Shown here: in pieces, positions 23,711-34,521 of the stretch
Numbering within the stretch: the first letter of the stretch is position 1
How the letters are laid out: the number at the start of each line of letters is the position of its first letter
Notes under the pieces: model-generated
What the model saw: the letters and a program-made list of their open reading frames with translations, nothing else
Databases searched by the model: none
What the model was told of the DNA's origin: nothing
Program-made: the position numbers and the translations under genes
Assembly (NCBI GenBank): GCA_014905825.1
Contig: JACGCN010000001.1
Coordinates: 3,596,001 to 3,660,000, forward strand
Length of the DNA stretch: 64,000 nucleotides
Direction: 5' to 3'
DNA from: Lyophyllum atratum
Lineage: Eukaryota; Basidiomycota; Agaricomycetes; Agaricales; Lyophyllaceae

Positions 23711-25148
23711 TCACGAGGGCGCAGCCGTGTCTATCTGGGGCTCTGATTCAGAGTCCGGAGCTTGTCTCTTCCTTGTCCTCCGAGTTTTCTCCTCTTCACT
23801 GCCCAACTCCCGCGCAGCTTTCTTTCCTTCCTCTTCTTCGTCGTAATCCTCCGCGATGCGCGAGATCTCCCTCCGAAGGCTCTTCGCTTCTGCCACGAAA
23901 TCCATCCACTGGTCGATATCGAGACCACGCGATTTGTACAAAGCCTCGCGACGTGTCGAGATAGATTGGTCCAAAACGGATGAATACGATACCTCTCGTC
24001 CTTGATAAAGGAACCTAAAAAGTTCTGCTTGTAAGCCATGCATGTCAACCTCAAAACATAAATAATTACCATAGATAGCCACATATCACAGTCGATAGGC
24101 CAGACAAATATGTGATAGGTTCCATGACATCCCTGTATATTAATAATACTTAATTGACACGGCGGAGACAGATAGTGAACTGTAAAATGCTCACCATCCA
24201 AAATCCCAGAATGTCAACCTTGCAACCGCGCCCCAATACACGACGAGCATTCCAAAGCCTCCCATGGCCATTCGCTTCGCGCCTCGGCGTGCCTCACGAT
24301 CGCAGTCACGTTTCAAATTCTCCATGAGCTCTAGTTTCCTCTGAATATGATGCAGGCGCCTGCGCAAAAATCGTGTACGGTCCGCGAACGTTGGTATCTC
24401 GACGTCGATAGGTAGTCTCGCCACCATCTTCCTGAGTCCTGGTCGTCCTCAATTATAGCACGCCCTTCCGACTGCGCGCGAACGTGGTGTGAGGACGCCG
24501 GATTATATGTGAAACAAATAGAAAATTGGGAAGAACGAGCGGCGTCTTTTATAAAGTCGCCTATATCCGTAGAGTCCGACCATTGGTATATGCGTCCGCT
24601 AGAAGATGTGCTCCGAAAGGATATAACTGGATTGGCTGGCGAAATGGAGGCAAGAATGAGTCGACTGACATGAGATAGTGGCTGAGAAGGGTGGAGAAGG
24701 ATTACGGTAGGTGGTGCAGGTTTGCCTTTCAGATCATGTGGGGGTGGTTTCTCGTGTTTGTTAGCTGGTAGCGACAGCTTGCCAAGAGAGAGAACAAGTT
24801 TAAAGAGGTGCGAAGACGTCGGAAGCACTTTGCCTAGATAGATCTGCACATAAGAAGCTTGAGAGTCAGTATATGTCTTCGCAGCGCACCTTTGCCTTCT
24901 GCGACATCGTCAGATGACCGTGACGCGCCGTTTCCACCTTCTCGCCATTTAGCGGCAGGCGGGGCCTCCGCGAGAAACTTAGAGTGCCCGACATTCACAT
25001 TTTCCGTAGATGTCGACTGGCTATTCGACTGGAACCGGGGTCCAAGAATGAGTCGGGATGCGCAAAGGGCTTGAGATGCCTGTTTGTAGTAAAGGTCGCA
25101 ACAGTTCCGCAAGCCTATCGTTCGCCACTGGCCAGTGAAAAGAGTCAT
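23711..25148 (-). CDS. MCU: Mitochondrial calcium uniporter pore subunit (MCU)
   Basis: Minus-strand gene starting at ATG 25148 with a basic N-terminus lacking acidic residues (MTLFTGQWRTIGLRNCC), consistent with a mitochondrial presequence. A Ser/Pro-rich linker and an N-terminal matrix domain follow, then a coiled coil (RRRLHHIQRKLELMENL) and TM1 (FGMLVVYWGAVARLTFW). The selectivity-filter motif WDVMEP lies at 24120-24132, split by an intron inside the Trp codon, and is followed by TM2 (YLSGLSTVICGYLWFLY). The acidic C-terminal tail ends at TGA 23711-23713. The pore conducts calcium into the matrix across the inner membrane. The frame breaks once near 24427-24433, between EDDQDSG and MVARLPIDV; one missing base would repair it and no plausible intron fits. 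No EMRE or MICU gene is seen nearby. Confidence 0.9.
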
Positions 25149-25350
25149 ATAATCAGAAAGCAAGGTAGTTTCTGTGGGTGGGGGCCCCCATGGGCCATTT
25201 CATCTACATTGACGTCATTGTCCAAGCAAGGCCATTGGATGACACCGAAGTCGTAAAGGTCCCACGAATCACAACAGGCTGAGGTATATCAGGGTATACC
25301 TCGGACTCGTAGAGGAACACTGTCTGATATATCATCCTATATAATGTCTA

Positions 25351-27198
25351 TCAAATATTCCCAGCAGTCAAAGATACTTGTAAATCAAGTGGCGTAGCCA
25401 TATAACAAAAGAAAGTCCCCTGTTCGCCACCTTTTCCTCTGCCCAGCCTGCATCTGACGCGCCTGCGTTGCGCATCCGGGAATACGATAGTCCTCCGATG
25501 TTCGTTGAAGGTCAGCTTCCCAAGAAGGTCGGTACCGCCGTCTGCTAAGGAGGCGAGTCGTCTCCAACGAGCAATATATGTCCCCGTCCAATACGTCCCA
25601 TAACCTATCTCAACGTTTTGCAACATCGAGTGAGTACGAGCCATGGATTCGATGAGCTTCGATGCTTCATGCCGCTGTGTGGGCCCGTCAAGATTTCCAT
25701 GGTTGAGTTTGGTGGTTATGCGCAGGTTCTCCAGTTTGGGCGGGAATTGTATGGTGCGAAGGGCGATATAGAGCAGCTAGAGCGGTTCACACGAGTTCAA
25801 TGGGTTGATAAGGATATAAGAGAAATAACTAACATTCACAGGTGAACTTGATGATCGTTGATGGGGACCGTCACTAGCGGGATCTTCTAGGGGGGAAGGG
25901 CTATCGGCGGATGAAATCTCCACGGATTTCAGACGACGGAAGGAGGAAATTGCGGTTAACAGTTCAACGGAAATGCAAGACACAGACATGTGCAATGTGT
26001 CAAGGGTAGGATTGAATAGTGAAAGTCGGCGCAGCTCGTAGACTAAGCGGGAGGGGTCACAGAGCGCAGGAGGGTCGTCCAGCCCCCAGATCAGTGCCTT
26101 TTTGAGCGAACGACCTATTCCGAAGGCCAGTAGATATGTATACGGCCCTTCATAGATAGAGAGCGAGGGTAGTGCATCAGGAGGAAGGTAGGCCATCGTA
26201 AGTTCCCTATGTTCTTCATCCATCGGACTGAATATTCGAAGCTCTTCGAGGATGGGACACTGAAGTAGGGCTGGTATAAAACAAGGAGATGCTATGGCGT
26301 CGAATGGGACGCGAAGGACGCGAAGAGATGTAAACGTGTCCATTGAGGCCATGACGGAAAAGAGACCAGTGCAGGTATCTGTCCTCGGCATGGAAATGTG
26401 TTGAATATGATCAGGATGGAGTATAACTGGTAGAATGGCCTCAGAAACACCAGGCGAGTGCTCCTCATGGATAGAAACGTGATTAGTAACTTCGCCCTCC
26501 CATGCCCATTGATCCAGATCTAGGTGTTGTATGAAGAGTGGTTGGGGGTCAACACCCTCGATCATGCAAGAATTAAGCCATAGGTTTTTGACCGGGAGCC
26601 TGTAAATGACATCCCACCACTTTGCGGTGAAGTCGGTACAGTGCCAAGAGAGGTTACGCAGGTTGGGAAAAGATGGAAGGGCCTCAACGACTTTGTCAAT
26701 AATCAATTCAGCATCGAGGTTGTCCCTGGGGTTACGTGCAGGGAAGCCAGTGCGGGAATACGGCGAGATCCAGCAGTGTGTCACGGCTGGAGCAATGCGT
26801 GGAGAGCAGTAGAAATCAAGTCGCTGAGCAGTTCTGTCGAGATATTTGCGGGGACGATATATGCGGCGATCGACACTGTACGCTAGGAAGAATGGCGATA
26901 CATCGATCACGGTGAATAGAAGTGGCTGGGCCAGCGTCCGAAATGACGAACAAGTCAGGGTTGATGCCTTGAGGTCGGTGGGTAAGTCTGAGAGATAAGC
27001 GAATATCCTTAACCAGATTTCAGGAGGGATGTTGGGCAATCGCAAGGACGTTTCCTGCATCGTTTCGAACTCATCCGCTGAGCCATCAGAGCTCTGAAGA
27101 GTCCATGGCTCATGCGAATAGCCATCTGGGTCACTCAGCATTGTGCTAAGAAGCCGCCGCGGGATTAAGCTGAGTGAGATTTGAGGCAAATCATTCAT
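25351..27198 (-). CDS. F-box protein with leucine-rich C-terminal region
   Basis: Two exons, 27198-25840 and 25776-25351, join in phase to 594 residues. Residues about 52-95 form an F-box (LPNIPPEIWLRIFAYLSDL, then LTCSSFRTLAQPLLF). The rest shows repeating Leu-rich strands of the kind found in basidiomycete F-box/LRR-like proteins. Such proteins are usually substrate adaptors of SCF ubiquitin ligases, binding Skp1 through the F-box. These families are greatly expanded in mushrooms and the target is unknown. The ATG at 27198 was chosen; an open frame runs three codons upstream from TTG only. It is divergent from GWT1, with a shared 239-base upstream region. Confidence 0.85.
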
Positions 27199-27437
27199 AC
27201 TGACCAAGGTATGTTACTTATATCTGTTTCCTGGCAGTGGCAGCTATAGGAGAGACTATGCAGGGTCATGGGCTACGCATGATGACGGCGTGCACCTCAT
27301 GAGTACGAATATGTGGTCGCGTTTGGCACCGTCACGCAACGACAACAGTCCACTTCCACGTCCCTGCTTGCCCATTCACTCGTTGCTTCCAAACTACCGC
27401 AGAGAAGAATACAGCAGAAGCAGCAAGGGTCGGCCGG

Positions 27438-29391
27438 ATGACTTCGGACTACAAGGAAGCCAAGGAGCATTGGGTGTCCGACCTGACTGGCTCTACTATA
27501 TCTCATGTCAACTTAATTTCGCTCGTTGCCTTGGTCTGTCCATTCGTTTTGCTATTAGAAGTCCATTTGACCTCCAATTTCAGTGTTCTATCGCGCTTTA
27601 CTCAGCCTTTATCTCTCGGATGCCCCCATCTAAGACCCTTCAGTTCCGATCATGTGGACAATCCTCGTACTCCCACTACTCTTGTCTATGACAGGTCTTC
27701 GCGAACTCCCCAGGATTTCTTTCCCTCCTTTTGTTGATACCCACTGGTCTACTCCTACTTATTCCGCGCCAGCTCTCGGGAACTCCTCTGCCTTCTCCGA
27801 ACCCTATGTCGCCACGCCTACGACAGTCGAACACCCAGCCTGAGCCTAAATCACAGATTCCGCCACTACCATCTGTAACCGTATACAGAGCGCATATGAT
27901 CTTAATGACTCTGCTTGCCATTTTGGCTGTCGACTTCCCTGTATTCCCTCGCTCTCTTGCTAAATGCGAGACGTTTGGTGTGTCGCTGGTACATATATGG
28001 TTGTTATATACCCGCGAATATACTTTTAACCCCATGCTCGCTTTAAGATGGACCTTGGTGTTGGTTCTTTTGTCTTCTCTCAAGGACTTGTGTCTGCAAT
28101 TCCCTTACTTAAAGACCCGTCGTATCTTTCGGCACCGGCAATACCGAAGATACTCTCGGTAACCCGAAAAACTCTCCCCATCATCCTTATAGGCCTTGTA
28201 CGCGTCCTGCTCGTAAAAGGAACGGAATATCCTGTATCTCCGTCTTCTCATCTAGGGTTGCGAAAATTCACTTACAAAATGGACAGGAACATGAATCGGA
28301 ATATGGCACCCATTGGAACTTCTTCATCACCTTGGCCCTCCTGCCGATTCTACAAGTAATTCTGCACCCTGTCATCATGCGCGTTCCGCTCGCCCTTCTC
28401 GGTATCTCAGTGGCAGTAGGTGCGTACTCCCCCTCAACTCCTCAACGCAAGACTAACCCCCTGCGTTCGCAGCACAGCAAATAACACTTTCATTCCTTGG
28501 AGTTCATGACTTTGTCTTGAATGCGCCGCGGACAGGACTGATTAGTGCAAACAAAGAAGGACTAGCCTCCCTCCCAGGCAAGTGCCCTCCGTCTCGATCA
28601 AGGTCAATCTGAAACAGTTCCTATGTTGTATACCAGGTTACCTCGCTATACACCTCCTTGGTTTGGCCGCCGGCACGATCATCCTCCCTCCCTCGCCCAA
28701 GTATTTCAGCAGAAGCCTAAAAGCGGGAGGACGCCCCCGCCGGAAACAGCAATCCCAACGACAAACGAAACACTCTTGCGGCGCCACGCGAGAACGACCA
28801 CACCGCCATAGAGCTATGCTCCTACACAGTCGTTTATTGGACTCTTCTCGGCCTCTCGACGTTCTTCGGGATTGGCGGCGCAGGTGTCTCCCGTAGAATG
28901 GTATATTGGCATGAGCGTTTTACGATACTTTATTCTAAATTTATGGCAGGTGAACATCCCGTACATTCTCTGGGTGGCGGCATTCAACACGAGCTTCATC
29001 TTGGGCTACCTCCTGCTCGACATATACTTCTTCCCCTCAAGATCCGTCTACTCTCAGAAATCGAAGCTGAAGGTCCCTGTGGAGATTGCGATCGACCACC
29101 CGAACCGACAAACGCAGCTGCAAAGTCCGCCGCCCTTGTTGGAGGCTATCAACAAGAACGGCCTGGTTCTATTCCTTGTGGTATTTCCTGCCGGCCCCTT
29201 CTTACTCCATGATTGCTGACTATTGCTGACGGTCCACCGTTCAGGCAAACGTAGCCACAGGGCTCATCAATATCACGGTTCCAACAATGTACACATCCGA
29301 CTTCTGGGCGATGGTCATACTCAATGCATATACCTTGGGCGTGTGTGGGGTGGCGTGGATTTTCCGTGGTCGGAGGATATTACAACTGTAG
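27438..29391 (+). CDS. GWT1: GPI inositol acyltransferase GWT1 / PIG-W
   Basis: Multi-exon gene for the ER membrane enzyme that acylates the inositol of GPI precursors, an early step of GPI anchoring. The start [19 protein letters not shown] is characteristic, with the donor after VAL at 27533. Other family blocks are [100 protein letters not shown] and the C-terminal [16 protein letters not shown] to RRILQL with TAG at 29389-29391. Many hydrophobic helices fit the known multi-span topology. The intron 28578-28636 has a GC donor. The frame breaks near 27650, 27691 and at least once between 28700 and 28812; conserved protein resumes after each. Either the assembly carries indels or the copy is damaged. 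Confidence 0.92.
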
Positions 29392-29938
29392 CCAGCGCTG
29401 TCTTGTCTCCTGTGGTCCCAAAATTATTGCTTCCAGTAGAATTTTCGAGCCCGTGACGGCCAACTATGGAATATTGAGTGTCCTGTACTCTCACTCTGAA
29501 CTCTCTCGCCCCCGGAACCTGCTTGTACCGGATTCGCATCCACCTATGCGTTCGGAGTCTATAGTGCCCGGTAACTTGGAACATTTCGGTCCTTCCTCCG
29601 GTTAGTGAAGTCAAGAAGGCAAGCTGGACGTGATTGAAAGAACTGCCTGTGCCACTCGGGTTCGAGGATCGGTCTTGGGTCATTCAGGGAACTCGCGCTT
29701 AGAGATTGTGATGCTGTGCGGAAATGTCCTTCACAAGAGAAACGTTGATGTCTGATTTTCACCATTGTACGCATCTCCGAGTTCAGAAGCGCGTAGAAAC
29801 ATAGAGCAAGGAGTCGCTCGAATGATTATAGATTCCATTAATGTCTTCAGACGCCAAATAAGTAATGTCCTCTCCTAAAAAGATATGCAGTTAGCAAAGC
29901 CTGTGAAGAGACCGCTACAACAACTCACCTCTCGCATA
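29392..29938. other. Intergenic region between convergent genes
   Basis: About 550 bases between the 3' ends of GWT1 and uL30m. Nothing coding or structured is evident. Confidence 0.6.
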
Positions 29939-30379
29939 CTAGCTCTTTCCTTCTCCAACACCCATGAACAACTGTCTTCTATTCACCATGACTTTGTAGC
30001 CGCGCGTTGCCTTCCTCTCGATCCTCTGTTCCTGTTTTGTCCTTACTTGAGAGTCCGTCACGTTGTGCACCTCAACCAGCTCCTTGACCCGCAGAATCTT
30101 TCCGGCAACCTCAGGTGAATGGCGGTGGTACACGGTCTGCATGCGACGATGAATGCCCAGCGATATAAGTGTGCCCTTGATTTTGTCTCCAAGGGATATT
30201 GCGGACCGCCGGAGGGTGATTTTGAAATGTGTCATGAGTTCGGGTTCGGTGGATGAGGGGGCTGGTGGAGGAGGGGCAGAGGTGGACGGGGTGGGCGCGT
30301 GGGATGTTGTTGTCATTGAGCGCGCAGCATTGCGCCACTGTCTTTGTAGAAGCCCTCTGGACGAAAGAATGGAGGCCAT
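29939..30379 (-). CDS. Mitochondrial ribosomal protein uL30m
   Basis: A 146-residue protein starting MASILSSRGLLQRQWRNAARS, a typical mitochondrial targeting sequence (Arg-rich, no acids), followed by a Pro/Ser-rich linker. Residues about 47-105 form the L30 fold: FKITLRRSAISLGDKIKGTL, then IHRRMQTVYHRHSPEVAGKI and VKELVEVHNV. It is a component of the large subunit of the mitochondrial ribosome; yeast MRPL33 is the counterpart. The frame opens upstream to 30412, but 30379 gives the better presequence. It ends in TAG at 29939-29941. It overlaps a putative upstream small gene on the same strand. Confidence 0.85.
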   Translation of the reverse strand: MASILSSRGLLQRQWRNAARSMTTTSHAPTPSTSAPPPPAPSSTEPELMTHFKITLRRSAISLGDKIKGTLISLGIHRRMQTVYHRHSPEVAGKILRVKELVEVHNVTDSQVRTKQEQRIERKATRGYKVMVNRRQLFMGVGEGKS

Positions 30380-30574
30380 ATAGCACTTGTGAGTGCTTGA
30401 CTTGAAAATCATATTTCCATGTCAAGAGAGCCAGGGCATTGCCCTCTGGATCAAGCTGGAACAAATAAAAATCATGAACCTCCTGCGGTCATGGTCAGCT
30501 CACTGAGTCTCAGGTCTAGAGGTTCTGGGTGCCTTTTGCGTTAAATAAATCTCGGCGGGTGCTGTGAGGCTATT

Positions 30575-30873
30575 TCATCTCTGTTGATAACCTCTCTTTC
30601 CCTCATTCACTCTGAAGACCATCCATTCAAAGTGATCCCTCGCTTGTCTATTAATAGCTTCCCTTGTTGCAAGACTCGACTTCCCAGTAGAAACCCCGTA
30701 TTTGACTTCCCAACGTTGAGTCCTTCCTTCACCGTATGTAGTCAAAATCTTATCATCTTGTGATTTTCCAACATAAGCGTCTGACAACCAAGCCACGGAA
30801 ACGCCATCAGACAGGATTGCACACCGTCATATGTATACCTTCCCTAGAAATATAAGTCTCAGGATTGTCCATG
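30575..30873 (-). CDS. Possible small gene of unknown function
   Basis: An ATG at 30873 (MDNPETYISRE) followed by a good intron (30839-30781, gtatac...tcag) leads in phase to a coding-like exon (DAYVGKSQDDKILTTYGEG to RDHFEWMVF). Unspliced, this ends at 30575 after 79 residues. A second intron (30610-30483) would instead join MVFR to EVHDFYLFQLDPEGNALAL and TWKYDFQ, which reads smoothly but then runs through the start of uL30m without a nearby stop. I do not recognise the protein. Codon content and splice signals support a real gene; the absence of a clear 3' end and of any family keeps confidence low. Confidence 0.35.
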
Positions 30874-30877
30874 TCTT

Positions 30878-31005
30878 CACTCCCACCAGCTGTCCTTCGT
30901 CAAGCCAACTGCCGGATCGTCTGAATTAAGCGTCACTCGAGCCGCATAATCGATAAAGAGACGCAGATAAAACGGCGTTGTCCTCGAACTGGGGTTAACT
31001 GCAGT
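30878..31005 (-). pseudogene. Coding-like fragment upstream of the small gene
   Basis: The minus strand is open here without ATG, after an acceptor-like gacag at 31006, giving TAVNPSSRTTPFYLRLF to KDSWWE before a TGA. The stop lies five bases before the ATG of the small gene at 30873. It may be an earlier exon of that gene separated by a one-base break, or a relic. The remaining 31006-31609 shows no supported gene and includes the upstream region of the RasGEF gene. Confidence 0.25.
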
Positions 31006-31609
31006 CTGTCGTTATGCTGGTCATAAGCCAGTAATCGCCCGTACGAAGGATCCGGGTTTTTGGCGTACCTACGACCTACGTGATGTCTACTTGATCATCT
31101 GTGCCTTGCATAATGAAGGAACGTTTCCCGACCATATGGCCTCGGAGAATAACAAAAGGTCCGACACAACCGCCCAGCCGCCTCAATATGGGTAGTTTTC
31201 TGTAGTTGTATTCGAGAAATCGGAGTGACATTCATGCTATCAAGTACAACTACCTCGTTACTTGTCACCTCCATAAAGAGTAATCATTGTCTAAGCTTGT
31301 ACTTAGCAAAGATCAGCGAACCGGATAGGGCAAGAGCGCCGAGAGCTCATAACATGCAGGCGATGTAGTGGTGGCTTGGTTGGGGCGTATGTGGGATGAA
31401 GAGGCGCAGAGGAAAGCGGCGAGAAGACGATTGACTGTACTCAGACCTATAATTTAAGCAAGGCTGTACAGTCTAGAGAAAGCATTTAATGTGGAAGTGG
31501 CTATTCAGGAAGTTGATGGAGCAGTTGGATGTCAAACAAGTTACAACCCTGCATACCGTCTACGAATGTAGACACCACCTACAACTTTTCACCTGCTCCT
31601 CCTCACAGT

Positions 31610-34070
31610 ATGGCTGCCCATGGCCCGTCGTCGCTGACTGGCCGCCAGTCTCTCCATGTCCATATCGATCCCTTCACCTACAAGTCCGAGATCCGCGTTT
31701 CCCCACAGTCCACATCTCCGCCCTCCGCAAGTGCCAGTTTCGGCACAGAGGCCACCCCCCCGACCAGCGCCGTCGATGGGACCACTCTCTGCTCAGTCCT
31801 GTGCATGCATGAGTTCCGCTCAGATGACCCCGATCATCTTCCCTTCAGCAAGAACGAAATACTCGACATCGTCAAGCAGGAGGAGAGCGGATGGTGGGCC
31901 GCACTTCGGAGTGACAAGGACCAGATCGGCTGGATACCACAGGCATTCGTCCAACGAATATCTGATGAGATGGCCGACAAGCTGCGAAACACCAGGAAGG
32001 AGCTTCGCAGCTACGAGTACAATGCTGAGCAGTTGTACGTTTCCGCCCCGACCGACCCTATGATGCTGTTATACGAGCCCACCGAACCCATGGCCCGTGC
32101 TCCCCCGAGCCCACGAAATCCGAGGCGTGACGTAAGGAATACTCTCCTACTATATGTTGCCTGATTTACGGTCGTTCACAGGCTCCAGCCCCTCCACCAC
32201 ATATCTCCAGCAAACCCAAAGATCTCATCCAAACGAGCCTAGATTCCGACCCTTCATATCGTCTCACTTTTCAATATCTGCCAGATGATCACCTGAATGC
32301 GTCTCATTCACCACCAATACTACACCCCCCATATACCTCTTCCGTCTACAGCAAACCAACCCACTTTCTCTCTCCAACCCAAGAAGACCCCCACAAACCC
32401 GTAACCGAGCTGGCACTCTCCCAGGCCCTGCTACAAGTGCAAAACGCCGGGAAGACCGGCCCTCGGCAAGTCGCCTGCGGCCTCTATACGAATCTAATAG
32501 TTCTGGAGAGGTCGTTGATTCTACCATTTCCAAGCCCAGGAGTGCAATCGATAGTCTAATTAAACGGACTAGATCCCAGAGGTTGAAGGCATCGATTGTG
32601 GATGAATCACCACAGCCGAGACTAATCCAAGCGTGGTATCTAAAGCCTCTTTACTCAGACCAGCTGGACGTGGATGCAGAGGGACATGTCCGCTACGGAA
32701 CACTATTAGCACTAGTGGAAAGGCTGACGTGCGAAGCCAAGACGCTAGACACACAAAGTGAGTTGTCCGAGATCCTCTTGCGCTCTATGCTGACCCCGTT
32801 GATTCAGAACGAGCCGAGGAAACACTGTTCCGAAATATATTCCTGATGACTTTCCGTACTTTTACGACGGCGGACGAATTGTTTGACATGCTTGTCGAGA
32901 CCTACCGGATGGACCACCCAAAGGATCTGGCTACCGCAGAATTTGAGGAGTGGAAAGGGTACCTGATCGAGACTCAACGGCGTGTGCTCATGGTATTTAC
33001 TATGTGGCTCGAGGATCACCGATTACTAGAGCACGAGCCCCACATCGCTTCGAAATTGACCGAGTTCCTCCGCCTTATTCTGGTACCACCTCTCGCAGCG
33101 ATGGCGAGGCTCCTACAGAAGTCAATTCAACGCCTGGTACGAGTCCTTAAGATTTATCATCCGCACGAATTATGCTGATTATTACACTAGACATTCGCGA
33201 CCCCTGGTATGTCCCCCACGTCACCTAGAAGAGCCCGAAAGTCTCGAGCACACAAAAATGACCTGCTCAAGCTCGACCCAGTTGACATAGCAGAGCAGCT
33301 CACACTGCTCGAATCCAAACGCTATGTCAAGGTCACCCCCCAGGACTGTCTTCGGCATGGAAGCAAACAAGCTTCGTGCGAGAGTAATCTCGCTACCTTT
33401 TGCAGTACACACGATAAGGTTGTGGCCTGGGTGAAGATCAGCATTCTCGGCCATGACGCTCTGGGGAAGCGCGCTGATACGATCGAGTTCTGGATTAAGG
33501 TCGCCGAGGTATGCAACAGATTATAGTCATGATGATTTGGTTGACTGATATCGTTTCTCCTCTAGAAATGCAAAGCAATGAACAACTTTGCTACGATGAG
33601 TGCTGTCATCAATGGCCTTTCCAGCACTGTGATAAACAGATTGCACCTCACCTGGGCCCACGTCGGGCGGAAAGCCGCTCTTGAAGGGCTCCTGCGACAC
33701 AACGAGCCAACAGGCGGCTTCTCAGGTCATCGAAACTTTACTTCAACATGTCGAGGGACCGTGTGTCCCCTTCGTCAGCATGTTCCTAACCGACCTCGTC
33801 CACATACAAGACCACTACAGCGACGATGGCGAGCGTATATGCTTCCTGCAACGGCAGCGCTCATACGAGACGATCAACGCTATGCTGCGATACCAGGCGC
33901 GCTCGTACGATATCGCGGAAAGCGAATCAACAATGAATTTTATTTGGCGACACCTACTTGAAGACTCTGCCAAGGACGGTAATTGGTTTTGGACGCGGAG
34001 CCAGGAAGTGCAGCAATCAGAACTTGCGCACGCGGATATACGGAAGGGGTTGGAGGCAGCTGGTTTCTGA
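31610..34070 (+). CDS. SH3 domain and CDC25-type Ras guanine nucleotide exchange factor
   Basis: Multi-exon gene. An N-terminal SH3 domain (residues about 60-118: VLCMHEFRSDDPDHLPFSK to GWWAALR and GWIPQAFVQRI) is followed by a disordered Pro-rich linker. The RasGEF N-terminal domain comes next (FRNIFLMTFRTFTTADEL, about 32835-33170), then the catalytic CDC25 domain. That domain contains LDPVDIAEQLTLLE, the helix EFWIKVAE plus KCKAMNNFATMSA, NGLSSTVINRLHLTW and VPFVSMFLTDLVHIQD, and ends at TGA 34068-34070. It should load GTP on Ras upstream of cAMP or MAPK signalling, as Cdc25 and Ste6 do in yeasts. Translation could also begin at ATG 31529; 31610 was preferred because it directly follows the CT-rich leader. 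The frame breaks once near 32412-32416 in the linker, where EDPHKPVTELA is followed by TLPGPATS one base out of frame. Confidence 0.9.
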
Positions 34071-34521
34071 GCTCCCAAGCCCCCGGGTTCAGGGACGATA
34101 TACATCTTTGCGCCACATGGATTGGGTTGTTATCTATATGTTTGATTAAAGTTTTATGCTCACTCACCTGTATTTTCCTGGACATGACGATGTAACCATT
34201 ATTTACGACTTTTATGCCCAATATCACACGACGTTTCTCTGATATTCTTAGGAAGCCGAAAGAGCCCGCGACTCAGCGGCTCTTAGATGATTGGCATATT
34301 GTTCGCCCGCCAACCTGGGCCGACTTACAAGACCGGCAGACTCTCCTAAGTTTTCAAGCCGAAATATAATACGGAATCCATGTGGTGTTAGAAATATGTA
34401 TATCCCAAAGGTCCGAGTGAAAGAGCGAAGAAACTATGCACTACAAGTAAACATATGAGGTAGCCCTCGTGTGAGGTAAGAAAGAGATGGAAGTGTGTCA
34501 AGAGCCGGATTATGCGTTAAT

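Noticed and set aside
28582..28896. Separate short gene in the GWT1 region
   Set aside because: Its start matches the GWT1 block [13 protein letters not shown]; the odd tail is the result of a frame break, not a different gene.
30111..30464. 117-codon frame overlapping uL30m in another frame
   Set aside because: Beyond TWKYDFQ the translation is low-complexity and is the out-of-frame reading of the uL30m presequence and linker, whose own frame matches the ribosomal protein.
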